Of a stretch of DNA of 64,000 nt, positions 16,901-25,781 are shown one piece after another. The stretch's first letter is position 1. The number at the start of each line of letters is the position of its first letter. Location: assembly GCA_963737575.1 (NCBI GenBank), contig CAVTTJ010000007.1, positions 62,001 to 126,000 on the forward strand, written 5' to 3'. Below the pieces are notes generated by a model. The model was not told the DNA's origin. It searched no databases and saw only the letters and a list, made by a program, of their open reading frames with translations. The DNA is from VRUE01 sp963737575 (GTDB taxonomy: Bacteria > Actinomycetota > Thermoleophilia > Solirubrobacterales > 70-9). Made by a program: the position numbers and the translations under genes.

Positions 16901-17879
16901 CGAAGGCCTTGACGGTGTATGTGTACGTCGTGTTCGCCGCGACGGTGGAGTCGGTGAAGCTGGTTCCGCCGACTTCGCCGACCTGGCTCGCTCCCCGGAA
17001 CACGCGGTAGCCGGCCACGCCCTGGTCGTCGCTGCTCGCGGTCCAGGAGAGCGGGACCTGGGTCGAGGTGACGGTGCCCGCGGCGAGATTCGAGGGGGCC
17101 GTCGGGGGCTGGTTGTCCACCACAGCCGGCAGGACCTCGACCGCGACCATGTTCCAGCGGTCGGTGCTCGGCGCCGTGTCGTTCAGGGTCACCGGGGTGG
17201 CGGCGAATTGCGTCGCCGCGTTCTGGCGCTGCACCCACATCGTGTCTCCGACCGAGGCGAGGAACTCGTCGACCTTGGTCTGGTTGGCGCCGACCGTGCG
17301 CGCGACCGCTTTGTCCCAGTCGTTGCCGACGCCCCACACCCACGCACCCGGCCGGGTCGTGGTCAACGAGACGGAGGGAGTGCCGGTCACGGCGCCGGCG
17401 CCGGCGGTCGCGCCGTCGACGACCTGATCGGCGCCGGTGAAGGTGACGACGGTGATCGAGCCGACGAAGGAGCCGTTGGCCCGAGTCGCGGTGACGCTCG
17501 CGTTGCTGAGGATCGCGGAGGCGTTCGCCGCCCAGACCTCGGCGGTGCCGGCCTGGCCGTTGGCACGGGCCCGCAGCCGCCAGGTCACCCCACCGCCGGT
17601 CACTTTGGAGAAGGACTGGGTCCCGCCCGTGGACGGGCCGTCGGAGGTGATGAAGGCGAGCAGGAGCTCGCCGGAGGCGGAGGTGGAGAAGGTCGGGGAT
17701 TTGATCGTCCCCGAGCCACTGGTCTGGTGGGTCGTGACCGTCTTGTCGACGGCGACGGCGGCAGAGGCCGAGCCGACACCGAACAAGAGGACGGCGCCGG
17801 TGCAGAGCAGGGCGAGGACGGCGCCGAGCCGGAGACCGGCACTGGGAGTCAGGACGATTCCACGCCCGCTGGACGGCAT
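13957..17879 (-). CDS. Large secreted galactose-oxidase-like kelch/FN3 protein with duplicated end modules
   Basis: About 1,307 residues when the frame breaks are bridged. Order: signal peptide (about 1-40); module A (VDKTVTTHQTSG to MVAVEVLPA); an FN3 domain (PPTAPSNLAAG); an Ig-like domain (SPKEGETISGTSV); a kelch/galactose-oxidase propeller (PAVAIHSALLPTGKILLFQG, LADGRVLVVGG, APRLYHSVAVLLPDGRVYV); a DUF1929-type C-domain (PPGYYMLFIVNNQGVPS); two FN3 domains; then a second module A (LDKTVTTRQ to LAIVEVLPASP). Frame breaks are near 16661 (+1), 16574 (-1), 15431 (+1) and 14341 (+1). No sorting motif was seen. Carbohydrate or surface oxidation is possible; the copper ligands were not confirmed. 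Confidence 0.8.
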
Positions 17880-17885
17880 CGGCCG

Positions 17886-17915
17886 TATTTAGGAGATCGA
17901 AAAAGCTCCCGTCAA
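17886..17915 (-). promoter_or_regulatory. Promoter of the secreted kelch gene
   Basis: Minus strand TTGACG (17910-17915) and TAAATA (17886-17891) are separated by 18 bp. The ATG at 17879 is six bases beyond the -10, so this is a consensus-like promoter that would give a leaderless transcript. It is the clearest -35/-10 pair in the window. Confidence 0.7.
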
Positions 17916-17980
17916 CGACCGGACCGCGATCGAATACGAATTCCCCCCTTCGGGCTCCTCTTTTTTAGGCACCGCCGGCC

Positions 17981-18680
17981 TCAGAGCAGCTCGATCACCC
18001 CGCGGGCGATCAGGATCAGACCCAGCGTCGTCGCCCCGTAGAGCGCCGCGCGCCTGCCGTTGCGGGTCAGCCAGGCTCGGAACCGCTGGACCAGTTCCTG
18101 CGTCCTCTCGGGTGCGAAGACGTACCCGAGCAGCGGCACCTCGAGCAGACAGCTGCTGGATCAGGCAGATCGAGACGACGAGGGCGACGGTCGGCACGAC
18201 CGGCGCGTCGAGAACCGATATCCGGTGGAGCGCCGAGAGGTAGGCGACGCCGGGGAAGCTGAGCGCGACGCCGACCGCGTAGGTGATCCGAGCCGAGCCC
18301 CGCCCGAGCATCCGCTGGGCCCAGGGCTCGCTTTCCCCGCCGCCAGCCTGCTTGCGCTCCTTGCGCCGCCGGCGTCGCTCGGCCAGCCGCTCGTCGTATC
18401 CCTCGCGAAGGACCGAGGCGACTATCAGCAGGATGACGCCGAGGGCGATGTCCTGGCCGGGGCTGACGGTGTGGTGGGAGAGGTGCTCGAAGCCCGAGTC
18501 CTGCAGCGTGTAGACGATCACCAGGCCGAGGCCGATGCCCATCGTGTAGGCGCCCAGCAGGTACCCGAACATCAGCCTCCGTGGGTTCTCCAGGAACATC
18601 ATCGCGGTCACGGCGACCAGCAGCGTCGGGTAGCAGGCGGCGAAAAGCGCCAGCAGGAAGATCTCGAGGACTTCGCTCAC
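17981..18680 (-). CDS. GAP/SfLAP-family membrane protein, one frame break
   Basis: Member of the six-helix family related to mycobacterial glycolipid-addressing proteins and to LysE-like exporters. It starts VSEVLEIFLLALFAACYPTL (GTG at 18680), has FGYLLGAYTMGIGLGL, a basic cytoplasmic loop (ERRRRRKERKQ) and YLSALHRISV. The frame is lost at 18149, where one extra base splits CTG-CTG. The restored frame continues LLEVPLLGYVFAPERTQ and ends GVIELL at 17981. Probably intact in the organism. Cargo unknown. Confidence 0.75.
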
Positions 18681-18789
18681 CGGCTGCGGACGAAGCGGCC
18701 GACCGGGCCACGCGACGCCGCTTCGGTGGCCTCGATCCGGGTCAGCACGCCCGTAGGGTATCCATCGTCAACTCGCCACTGGAGAAGCG

Positions 18790-19962
18790 ATGAGCGATGT
18801 TCTCGACAAGGTCGGGGAAGGGCTCGAACAGTCCTTCCTCATGGCCTACGAGGTCTGGTGGGCCCTGGTGCTCGGGTTCGCGATCTCGGCGATCGTCCAG
18901 GCCTGGGTGCCGCGCGAGCGGATCGAGGCAAGCCTCGCCGGCAGCGGCGCCGGCCCGGTCGCCCGGGCGACCGGCCTGGGCGCGGCCTCCTCCTCCTGCT
19001 CCTACGCGGCGATCGCGATCGCCAAGTCCCTGTTCCAGAAAGGGGCCTCGGCGGCGACCGCGCTCGCCTTCCAGTTCGCCTCGACCAACCTCGTCTGGGA
19101 GCTCGGGCTGGTCCTCTGGGTGCTGCTGGGCTGGCAGTTCACCCTTGCCGAGTACGTCGGTGGGATCGTGATGATCGTTCTGATGGCGGTCCTGCTTCGG
19201 CGGTTCGTCTCGCCCAGGCTCGAGGAGGCGGCCAGAAGCCACGCCAGAGAGGCCGACTCAGGCCACCAGCATCACGCGGCCGGCGAGCGGATGAGTTGGC
19301 GGCAGCGTCTCACCTCGGAGGACGCCTGGACGGACGTCGCCGACAACTTCCGCGGCGACTGGCAGATGCTCTGGAAGGAGATCGCGATCGGCTTCCTTCT
19401 CGCCGGCTTCATCGGCCTGCTCGGGAACGACTTCTTCAACCGCCTCTTCATCGAGGACGGGCCGCCGGTCCTGGTCGCGATCGAGAACGTGATCGTCGGG
19501 CCGATCATCGCCGTGCTCAGCTTCGTCTGCTCGGTCGGCAACGTCCCCCTCGCCGCCGTCCTCTGGTCGGGCGGGATCAGCTTCGCCGGGGTGATGGCGT
19601 TCATATACGCCGACCTGATCGTGCTGCCGATAATCGCCGCCTACAGGAAGTACTACGGCACCGCCTTCGCGCTGCGGATCACGGCGCTGATGTTCGTGAC
19701 GATGGTCGTCGCGGCGCTGATCGTCGACGGCATCTTCAGCGCCCTCGGCCTGATCCCGACCGGGCCGCGACCGACCCGGGCGGACATCTTCGGCTCGGTC
19801 GAGCTCGACTACAAGCTCGTCCTCAACGTCGTCGCGCTGATGATCTTCGCGGCGCTGTTCTGGCTGACGGCGAAGCGCGGCGGGGCAGGGAAGGCACACA
19901 CCGGCGCGGCCGAGGGAGGTCAGAGCGCGGCGAGCGTGTCGGCCAGGAACGGAGTCAGATAG
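18790..19962 (+). CDS. ArsP/DUF318-type permease
   Basis: Two-bundle permease of the ArsP_1 family (390 residues). The first bundle has the ASSSCSYAAIAIAKSLFQKG signature. A His-rich cytoplasmic linker (HQHHAAGE, about 158-165) follows. The second bundle has AVLSFVCSVGNVPLA and SGGISFAGVMAFIYADL. The family exports organoarsenicals or is of unknown substrate. ATG at 18790 follows GGAGAAGCG. TAGGGT at 18752-18757 is a possible -10 here giving a short leader. Its 3' end overlaps the convergent flavoprotein gene by 43 nt. Confidence 0.82.
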   Translation: MSDVLDKVGEGLEQSFLMAYEVWWALVLGFAISAIVQAWVPRERIEASLAGSGAGPVARATGLGAASSSCSYAAIAIAKSLFQKGASAATALAFQFASTNLVWELGLVLWVLLGWQFTLAEYVGGIVMIVLMAVLLRRFVSPRLEEAARSHAREADSGHQHHAAGERMSWRQRLTSEDAWTDVADNFRGDWQMLWKEIAIGFLLAGFIGLLGNDFFNRLFIEDGPPVLVAIENVIVGPIIAVLSFVCSVGNVPLAAVLWSGGISFAGVMAFIYADLIVLPIIAAYRKYYGTAFALRITALMFVTMVVAALIVDGIFSALGLIPTGPRPTRADIFGSVELDYKLVLNVVALMIFAALFWLTAKRGGAGKAHTGAAEGGQSAASVSARNGVR

Positions 19963-21044
19963 CGGCCGACGATCTTCTCCTGCGCCTCGCCCTCCCACGG
20001 CGACTCGTCGCTGGCGATCGACGTTTCGCCGTGGCCGCCGGATAGATAGCCGGAGAGGTAGAGGGGCTTCCCACCGGTCCAGAGGACTCCGCGCAGGATC
20101 GGGTCGAGGGGGAGCGGCTCGACGTCGCAGCCGATCGCGGCGGCGATCGACTCGGCGGCAGCGTCGGCCTGCTGCGTCGAGATCCCGCCCTGCTTGACCG
20201 GGAAATCGGTGACGTCGCCGGCGGCGAATGCCCGACTCATTCTCCGCACCCGGCTGTGGGCGTCGACCGCGACGAATCCGTCGGCGTCGTGGGGGACGCC
20301 GCCGATCTGCCGGCCCTCCATCCTGGGCAGGCTGAGCACGGCATCGGCCTCGATCGCGTCGCCCGGGGAAAGAGTCAGGCGGCCGTCCTCGAACCCGACC
20401 GGGGTCGCGCCGGTGATCACCTCGATTCCCCGATCCGCCAGCAGCTCCGCGACCCGCTCGCTTGCGCGGCGGCCGAAGAGGTGCAGCGGTGAGTCCTCGG
20501 GGGTGACGATCACGAGCTCATGGCGGTCGGCGCCCTGCTTGGAGAGCTCGCTCTCGGCGAGCAGGGCCAGCTCGTACATCGGCAACGCCCAGGTGCCTCC
20601 TCCGGGTGTCGTGAAGGCAACCCGCCGCGACCTGCCCTCGCGCATGTCGCGGACGACGTCGCGGACGTTGCGGTCATCGGCGACGCCCCAGAAGGTCACG
20701 GCTCCCGGCACACCGGCCAGCAGGCGCGAGCCGCAGGCGACCACGAGGTGGTCGAAGGCGACCTCGTCGCCATCATGGGTGCGGGCAAGACCTCGGTCGC
20801 CGTCGACCGAGCCGATGCTGCCGAGGTGGAACTCGGCGCCGCATCGCTCTGCCAGTGATTTCAGGCCGTAGCGCATGGCATGTGAGGCGCCATAGGGCTC
20901 GGCCACCGCAAAGGGCCGGTATACGAAGTCCTCCCGTGGCGAGTAGAGGTCGACCTCGACCCGGTCCCCGGCGAGCTCGTGCAGCGCGATCGCCGCCTCC
21001 AGGGCGGCCACGCCGCCTCCGGCAATCAGGATCCGGTCGCTCAT
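19920..21044 (-). CDS. FAD-dependent pyridine nucleotide-disulfide/SQR-like oxidoreductase
   Basis: 374-residue flavoprotein. It has the N-terminal FAD motif RILIAGGGVAALEAA, a second FAD-binding region AFAAGDVTDFPVKQGG, and HLVVACGSR-type NAD/FAD contacts. The overall pattern matches sulfide:quinone oxidoreductase and type-II NADH dehydrogenase relatives. The redox cysteine pair of true SQRs is not evident, so the substrate is open. The ATG at 21044 overlaps the stop of a small upstream ORF (ATGA), implying coupling. Confidence 0.82.
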   Translation of the reverse strand: MSDRILIAGGGVAALEAAIALHELAGDRVEVDLYSPREDFVYRPFAVAEPYGASHAMRYGLKSLAERCGAEFHLGSIGSVDGDRGLARTHDGDEVAFDHLVVACGSRLLAGVPGAVTFWGVADDRNVRDVVRDMREGRSRRVAFTTPGGGTWALPMYELALLAESELSKQGADRHELVIVTPEDSPLHLFGRRASERVAELLADRGIEVITGATPVGFEDGRLTLSPGDAIEADAVLSLPRMEGRQIGGVPHDADGFVAVDAHSRVRRMSRAFAAGDVTDFPVKQGGISTQQADAAAESIAAAIGCDVEPLPLDPILRGVLWTGGKPLYLSGYLSGGHGETSIASDESPWEGEAQEKIVGRYLTPFLADTLAAL

Positions 21045-21196
21045 CGACGGCCTCCGTATAGATGCCGGCGGACCAGGTTCTCCTTCTCTCGCATTGACAT
21101 GGTGGCGGAATCCCTTCTTGATCGGCGCTTGGTGTCGCGAAAAGCTTTCATCGCCGCTCCCATCGAATCCCGGAGTTTTCGGTCGTTTGCGGCCAT
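21041..21196 (-). CDS. Small basic protein upstream of the flavoprotein
   Basis: 51 residues (MAANDRKLRDSMGAAMKAF, then a Lys/Arg-rich end with ENLVRRHLY). Its stop forms an ATGA overlap with the flavoprotein start. The frame is open to a further ATG at 21313. No strong Shine-Dalgarno precedes either ATG. No family recognised; the coupling is the main support. Confidence 0.5.
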   Translation of the reverse strand: MAANDRKLRDSMGAAMKAFRDTKRRSRRDSATMSMREKENLVRRHLYGGRR

Positions 21197-21309
21197 GGAG
21201 GCAGTCTTCTGCCCTTCGGGCCAGGCGGCATCCGCAAATATCCACAGCCCGAGTGCGGTCCACCCCTGATCGCGGCGGTGATCGACGGGGGCGCCGCGCG
21301 GCTGTGGAT

Positions 21310-22449
21310 TCATGCCAGGCGGGCCCTGGTCGACCCGCCCGCCAGCTCCAGGGCGCGCAGCGTCCGGTTGACGTCGGTGATCGAGACGATCCCGAAGCTA
21401 CCGTCCGGTATGCGAACCGTCGCCCTTCCAACCCGCCTGAACGCCGGGCGATCGAGCAGCTCGGCGACGTCCTGTGACTCCTCGATCACGAGGCTCGGCT
21501 CCTTGATGCAGGCATCGCCGACCCTGGTCGCGCCGCGGCTTCTCTCCGGCATGCGTTCGACCGTGTGGCGGTCGATGAGGCCGACGAGCTGGCCGTCGTC
21601 GAGCACGGGAAACGCCGACAGCGGGTGGGCGAGGAAGTAACCCGAGACGGCCTCCTCGATGCTGATCCTGGCAGGGACGCAGATCGCCGGAGCGCTCATC
21701 AGGTTGCGCGCAAGGCGACCGGAGAGGGCGGTCCTGGCCCACAGTCCCTCGGACTCGGCCTTCGCGGCGGCGATGACGAAGATTCCGATCAGGGCCAACC
21801 AGATGCCGCCGAATCCGCCCGCGATCGCGGCAAGCACTCCCAGGCCGATCATCGCGAAGCCGAGGGCACGGCCGATCGCGGCGGCCGTCTCGGTCGCGGC
21901 CGGAAGATCGCCGCTGTGCCCCCAGATCAGCGCCCTCGCCACCCGGCCCCCGTCCAGGGGGAACGCCGGCAGGAGGTTGAAGCCGAGAATCGCCGTGTTG
22001 ACGAAGAGCTGGTAGGAGACCACCGCCGTGACCGCCGGCGGAGTCGATGCCGGGAGCACCAGCGCGATCAGGCCAAAGCACAGGGCGATCGCCAGGGTCA
22101 CCGCCGGGCCGGCGAGCGCGAACCGCAGCTCATCGGCCGCTCTCTGCGGATACCCGCTCATCCGCGCCACGCCACCCAGCAACCAGAGGTCGATCTCCTC
22201 GATCTCGACTCCGTGGCGGCGAGCGACCAGCGCGTGGCCCAACTCGTGCAGGAGAATGCTGGCGAACAGGAGGAGAGCGCTCAGCAGACCGAGCCCATAG
22301 GCAGCCGCGGGCGCCAGGCCGGGAGCCTGATCCGGATAGTAGGCGGCGCCCAGGGAGACGGTGATGAGACCGACGATCACCAGCCAGAGCGGCTGGACGC
22401 CGATCGGGATCCCGGCCAGGCGGCCGACCCGCACGCTGCGGAAGGTCAT
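21310..22449 (-). CDS. M50 site-2-type metalloprotease with CBS pair (Rip3-like)
   Basis: Intramembrane zinc metalloprotease, 379 residues. The zinc motif is ILLHELGHALVARRHG (about 63-78), and the third ligand is in LLPAFPLDGGRVARAL. Six or so membrane helices reach to about 235, then two CBS domains (RNLMSAPAICVPAR; CIKEPSLVIEESQDVAEL). Same architecture as mycobacterial Rv2625c/Rip3, which is also next to universal stress protein genes. Divergent from the USP-ppsA operon. Confidence 0.9.
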   Translation of the reverse strand: MTFRSVRVGRLAGIPIGVQPLWLVIVGLITVSLGAAYYPDQAPGLAPAAAYGLGLLSALLLFASILLHELGHALVARRHGVEIEEIDLWLLGGVARMSGYPQRAADELRFALAGPAVTLAIALCFGLIALVLPASTPPAVTAVVSYQLFVNTAILGFNLLPAFPLDGGRVARALIWGHSGDLPAATETAAAIGRALGFAMIGLGVLAAIAGGFGGIWLALIGIFVIAAAKAESEGLWARTALSGRLARNLMSAPAICVPARISIEEAVSGYFLAHPLSAFPVLDDGQLVGLIDRHTVERMPERSRGATRVGDACIKEPSLVIEESQDVAELLDRPAFRRVGRATVRIPDGSFGIVSITDVNRTLRALELAGGSTRARLA

Positions 22450-22472
22450 CGAGCCGAGGTCCCGGGCCTCAT

Positions 22473-22548
22473 GCGGGCAATCGTCCGCCGGTTGCCCGCC
22501 AAATGCATCGGGAAATCGCCATCATCTTGCTGTGGCGTTCCCCGGATG
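22473..22548. promoter_or_regulatory. Two inverted repeats between divergent M50 and USP genes
   Basis: First repeat: GCGGGCAA (22473-22480) and TTGCCCGC (22492-22499), a perfect 8-bp dyad with an 11-bp spacer. Second: CATCGGGAAATCGCCA (22506-22521) and TGGCGTTCCCCGGATG (22533-22548), an imperfect dyad with an 11-bp loop. They lie in the shared upstream region and may be regulator-binding sites or a structured leader; which is not known. Confidence 0.45.
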
Positions 22549-22608
22549 CCGTAGGTGCGGGGCGAGCCTAGATTCAGAGCAGGTTCCCGAGAACGAGGAG
22601 GCTCTGAA

Positions 22609-22644
22609 GTGGCAGCTCCGAACCAGATCAGCGCGGCGGACTGA
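22609..22644 (+). CDS. Possible 11-residue leader peptide ahead of USP gene
   Basis: GAGGAGG (22595-22601) lies 7 nt before a GTG at 22609 that opens VAAPNQISAAD and stops at 22644. This is 3 nt before the GTG of the USP gene, which has no Shine-Dalgarno of its own. TAGATT (22569-22574) is a possible -10. Translational coupling is plausible; conservation is untested. Confidence 0.4.
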   Translation: MAAPNQISAAD

Positions 22645-22647
22645 CGG

Positions 22648-23493
22648 GTGCGCCTGCTGGTTGCCCACGATGGCCGCGACGGTGGCCGCGATGCGCTCGA
22701 GATCGCACGAGTCCTCGCCTCCTCCGAAGCGGACGCGAGCGCACTCGTGGTCACCGTCCTCGTCTCCGGCCCCCGGGCGATGGAATACGCGCTGCTCGAC
22801 GTCGCGGAAACGGGTGATGCGGAGCCACCGCTCGAAGAGGCGAGGACAGCGCTCTCCGAGATCGAGGTCGAGACCCGGGCCTACGTCGGCGGCTCTCCTG
22901 CCGGCGTCCTCACGGATCTCGCCGAAGCCGAGGACATCGACATGATCGTGATTGGCTCATCCCACCGGGGGACTATCGGCCGGGTCGTGCTTGGCAGCGT
23001 CGCCGAAAGCCTCCTCAGCGGGGCCCCGGTCGACGTCGTCGTGGCGCCCGCAGGCTACGCCCGAGCTCACCACGATCCGCCGAGGGACATCGTCGTCGGC
23101 TACGACGGCGCTCCCGAAGCAAGGGCTGCCCTCGAGCGGGCCGAAGCACTCGCGACGGGCTCCAACGCCAGGATCAAGCTCGTCACGGTGGTCACGCCTC
23201 CGGTATCCGCCCCGGTGATGGTGCCGGGCGCGTTCGCCCCGGAGTCACCGCCGGAGCCCGACCGGGTGATGAACAAGGGCGTGAACTCGGTCGATCGGGC
23301 CCTGGCCGCCGAGGCTCTCAGGCTCGACGGCGATCCGGCCACCCAGCTGCTCCGAGTCTGCGAGGAGGGGGCCGATCTGCTGGTCGTCGGATCCCGCGGC
23401 TACGGGCCGCTGGCGCGGGTTCTCCTCGGCTCGGTTTCGCGCAAGGTGATCCGCAGGGCCCCCTGCCCCGTCATCGTGGTGAGGCGGCGATGA
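22648..23493 (+). CDS. Tandem-domain universal stress protein
   Basis: Two UspA domains in 281 residues. Domain 1 (MRLLVAHDGRDGG to VDVVVAPAG) contains the nucleotide-binding GSSHRGTIGRVVLGSVAE. Domain 2 (DIVVGYDGAPEA to CPVIVVRRR) contains GSRGYGPLARVLLGSVS. Both keep the G-2x-G-9x-G(S) ATP-binding pattern. The start is GTG at 22648. First main gene of an operon with PEP synthase (ATGA overlap) and alcohol dehydrogenase. Confidence 0.9.
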   Translation: MRLLVAHDGRDGGRDALEIARVLASSEADASALVVTVLVSGPRAMEYALLDVAETGDAEPPLEEARTALSEIEVETRAYVGGSPAGVLTDLAEAEDIDMIVIGSSHRGTIGRVVLGSVAESLLSGAPVDVVVAPAGYARAHHDPPRDIVVGYDGAPEARAALERAEALATGSNARIKLVTVVTPPVSAPVMVPGAFAPESPPEPDRVMNKGVNSVDRALAAEALRLDGDPATQLLRVCEEGADLLVVGSRGYGPLARVLLGSVSRKVIRRAPCPVIVVRRR

Positions 23494-25781
23494 GCGGCGA
23501 GGTGGTCCTCGGCTTCGGCGATCTGCGCCGCGCCGACGTCGACCGGGTCGGCGGCAAGGGAGCGAACCTCGGCGAGCTGACCGCCGCCGGGCTCCCCGTC
23601 CCACGCGGATTCGTGATCACAGCCGAGGCCTACGCCGCCTTCTGCGACGGGGGCGACCTCCGCTCCCGGATCGCGGCCCGGATCGCCGGCGTCGACGTCG
23701 AGGACACGGCAGAGCTCGACGGTGCTGCGGCCGAGATCCGCTCGATGATCGAAACCGAGCCGATGCCCGGCCGCCTGGAGGACGCGATCTCCGAGGCCTA
23801 TGCGAGCCTTCGCGCGGACGGCCCGCTCCCGGCGGTGGCGGTTCGCTCCTCGGCCACGGCCGAGGACACCGCATCGGCCTCCTTCGCCGGGATGAACGAG
23901 ACCCTGCTCAATGTGCGCGGGACCGAGTCCGTTCTCGACGCGGTGAGGAAGTGCTGGGGCTCCCTTTTCGGCGCCCGGACGATCTTCTACCGCGCCAAGA
24001 AAGGGTTCGCCCAGGCGGAGATGGACATCGCCGTGGTCATCCAGCAGCAGATCGAGTCGACCCGGGCGGGAGTGATGTTCACCATCGACCCCGCCACCGG
24101 AGCGACCGACCATCTCGTGATCGAGGCCGCGTTCGGGCTCGGAGAGTCGGTCGTCTCGGGATCGGTGTCTCCCGATCGCTTCGTCGTCGGCAAGGAGAGC
24201 CTCGGGATCGAGCGACGGGAAATCCGCCTCAAGGAGCTCGAGATCGTCGCCTCGGGCGACGCCGGCACGCTGACCCGAGCCCTGCCTCCGGAGCGGGCGG
24301 AGGAGCCCGTCCTCAGCGACGAGGAGGCGCGACGGATCGCCGAGCTCGGCGGCCGCATCGAGGCCCACTACGGATCTCCCCAGGACACCGAGTGGGCGAT
24401 CGACGACGCCGGCGAGATCTGGATCCTGCAGGCGCGGCCGGTGACCAGCGCCGGCGGCGAGGATCGGGCGGCCGCGCACGCGGCCGGCAGGGAGCTGGTC
24501 AGGGGGCTGGGCGCAGCCCCCGGCTTCGCGACCGGGAAGGTGCGGGTGATCCGCTCCCACGAGGACGCCGATCGGCTCCTCGACGGCGATGTCCTCGTCA
24601 CCCACATGACCGCACCGGACTGGGTGCCGCTGATGCGGCGGGCCGCGGCGATCGTCACCGACTCGGGCGGGATGACCTGCCACGCGGCGATCGTCTCGCG
24701 GGAGCTGGGCATCCCCTGCGTCGTCGGGACGGTAGAGGCGACGACGGCGCTGCACGATGGCGACCTCGTCACGGTCGACGCCGGCAGCGGAATCGTGACC
24801 GAGGGCGCGACCGAGGCTCCGGCGGCGGCCGAGGAGCCGGGCCCGAGCTCCCCCGCGGCGCTGCAGCCGCTGCGGACGAATCTGCTCGTCAACCTCTCCG
24901 AGCCGTCCCAGCTCGATCGCGTGCGCGACCTCGACGTCGACGGCGTCGGCCTGCTGCGCGCCGAGCTGATGATCGTCGAGGCGCTCGAGGGGGAGCATCC
25001 GCGGGCGCTGATGGAGCGCGGCGAAAGCGAGGTGTTCGTGGAGCGGATGGCCGACTCGCTGAGACGCTTTGCGACCGCGTTCTCGCCACGGCCGATCACC
25101 TACCGGACGATCGACTTCCGCACCAACGAGTTCCGCGGCCTGCGCGGCGGCGAGCGATTCGAGCCGGAGGAGGCCAACCCGATGATCGGCTACCGCGGCG
25201 CGCTGCGCTATGTCCACGAGCCGGACCTGCTCGAACTCGAGCTGAGCGCGATCGACCGGATCTGGGCCGAGGGCCACACCAACCTCCACCTGATGCTGCC
25301 GTTCGTCCGCACCCCAGGCGAAGTCGAGTTCTGCCGGGCCTTGCTGGAGCGAGTCGGGCTGCTCGGGCGGCCCGGCTTCGAGCTATGGGTGATGGCCGAG
25401 GTTCCCTCGGTGCTCTTCCACCTGCCCAGCTACGCGAAGCTCGGGGTCGCCGGCATCTCGATCGGCTCCAACGACCTGACCCAGCTCGTCCTCGGCGCCG
25501 ACCGCGACTCCGAGCTTGTGGCGGAGGTCTTCGACGAGCGCGACGCCGCCGTGACCGAGTACATCGAGCGGCTCCTGCACAGCGCCCGCGAGCTCGGCCT
25601 CAGCACCTCGATCTGCGGCCAGGCGCCCTCGGTCCATCCCGAGTACGCCGAGCTCCTCGTCGGCTGCGGCATCGACGCGATATCGGTCAACATCGACGCC
25701 GTCGATCGCGCCCGCAGCCTGATCTCCGCCGCCGAGCATCGCCTTGTCCTCGAAGAGCACCCGGAAGGAGCAGTGAGATGA
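23490..25781 (+). CDS. ppsA: Phosphoenolpyruvate synthase
   Basis: Converts pyruvate and ATP to PEP, AMP and phosphate. ATP-binding N-domain (VGGKGANLGEL, AVRSSATAEDTASASFAGMNET), central phosphohistidine motif SGGMTCHAAIVSRELGIPC, and C-terminal PEP/pyruvate barrel (YRTIDFRTNE, GSNDLTQ, and SICGQAPS with the catalytic Cys). 763 residues is slightly short for the family (about 790). Overlaps the USP stop (ATGA) and the next gene's start (ATGA). The context suggests gluconeogenic carbon use under stress. Confidence 0.92.
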   Translation: MSGEVVLGFGDLRRADVDRVGGKGANLGELTAAGLPVPRGFVITAEAYAAFCDGGDLRSRIAARIAGVDVEDTAELDGAAAEIRSMIETEPMPGRLEDAISEAYASLRADGPLPAVAVRSSATAEDTASASFAGMNETLLNVRGTESVLDAVRKCWGSLFGARTIFYRAKKGFAQAEMDIAVVIQQQIESTRAGVMFTIDPATGATDHLVIEAAFGLGESVVSGSVSPDRFVVGKESLGIERREIRLKELEIVASGDAGTLTRALPPERAEEPVLSDEEARRIAELGGRIEAHYGSPQDTEWAIDDAGEIWILQARPVTSAGGEDRAAAHAAGRELVRGLGAAPGFATGKVRVIRSHEDADRLLDGDVLVTHMTAPDWVPLMRRAAAIVTDSGGMTCHAAIVSRELGIPCVVGTVEATTALHDGDLVTVDAGSGIVTEGATEAPAAAEEPGPSSPAALQPLRTNLLVNLSEPSQLDRVRDLDVDGVGLLRAELMIVEALEGEHPRALMERGESEVFVERMADSLRRFATAFSPRPITYRTIDFRTNEFRGLRGGERFEPEEANPMIGYRGALRYVHEPDLLELELSAIDRIWAEGHTNLHLMLPFVRTPGEVEFCRALLERVGLLGRPGFELWVMAEVPSVLFHLPSYAKLGVAGISIGSNDLTQLVLGADRDSELVAEVFDERDAAVTEYIERLLHSARELGLSTSICGQAPSVHPEYAELLVGCGIDAISVNIDAVDRARSLISAAEHRLVLEEHPEGAVR

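Noticed and set aside
17941..17990. T-run TTTTTT (17961-17966) after CCCTTCGGG as a rho-independent terminator
   Set aside because: The stem is only three base pairs on the plus strand and no plus-strand gene ends there; for the minus-strand gene the run is A-rich, not U-rich.
15267..18041. Long plus-strand frame opposite the kelch gene (924 codons)
   Set aside because: No recognisable domains, Arg/Gly-rich throughout; the minus strand has clear FN3 and kelch motifs.
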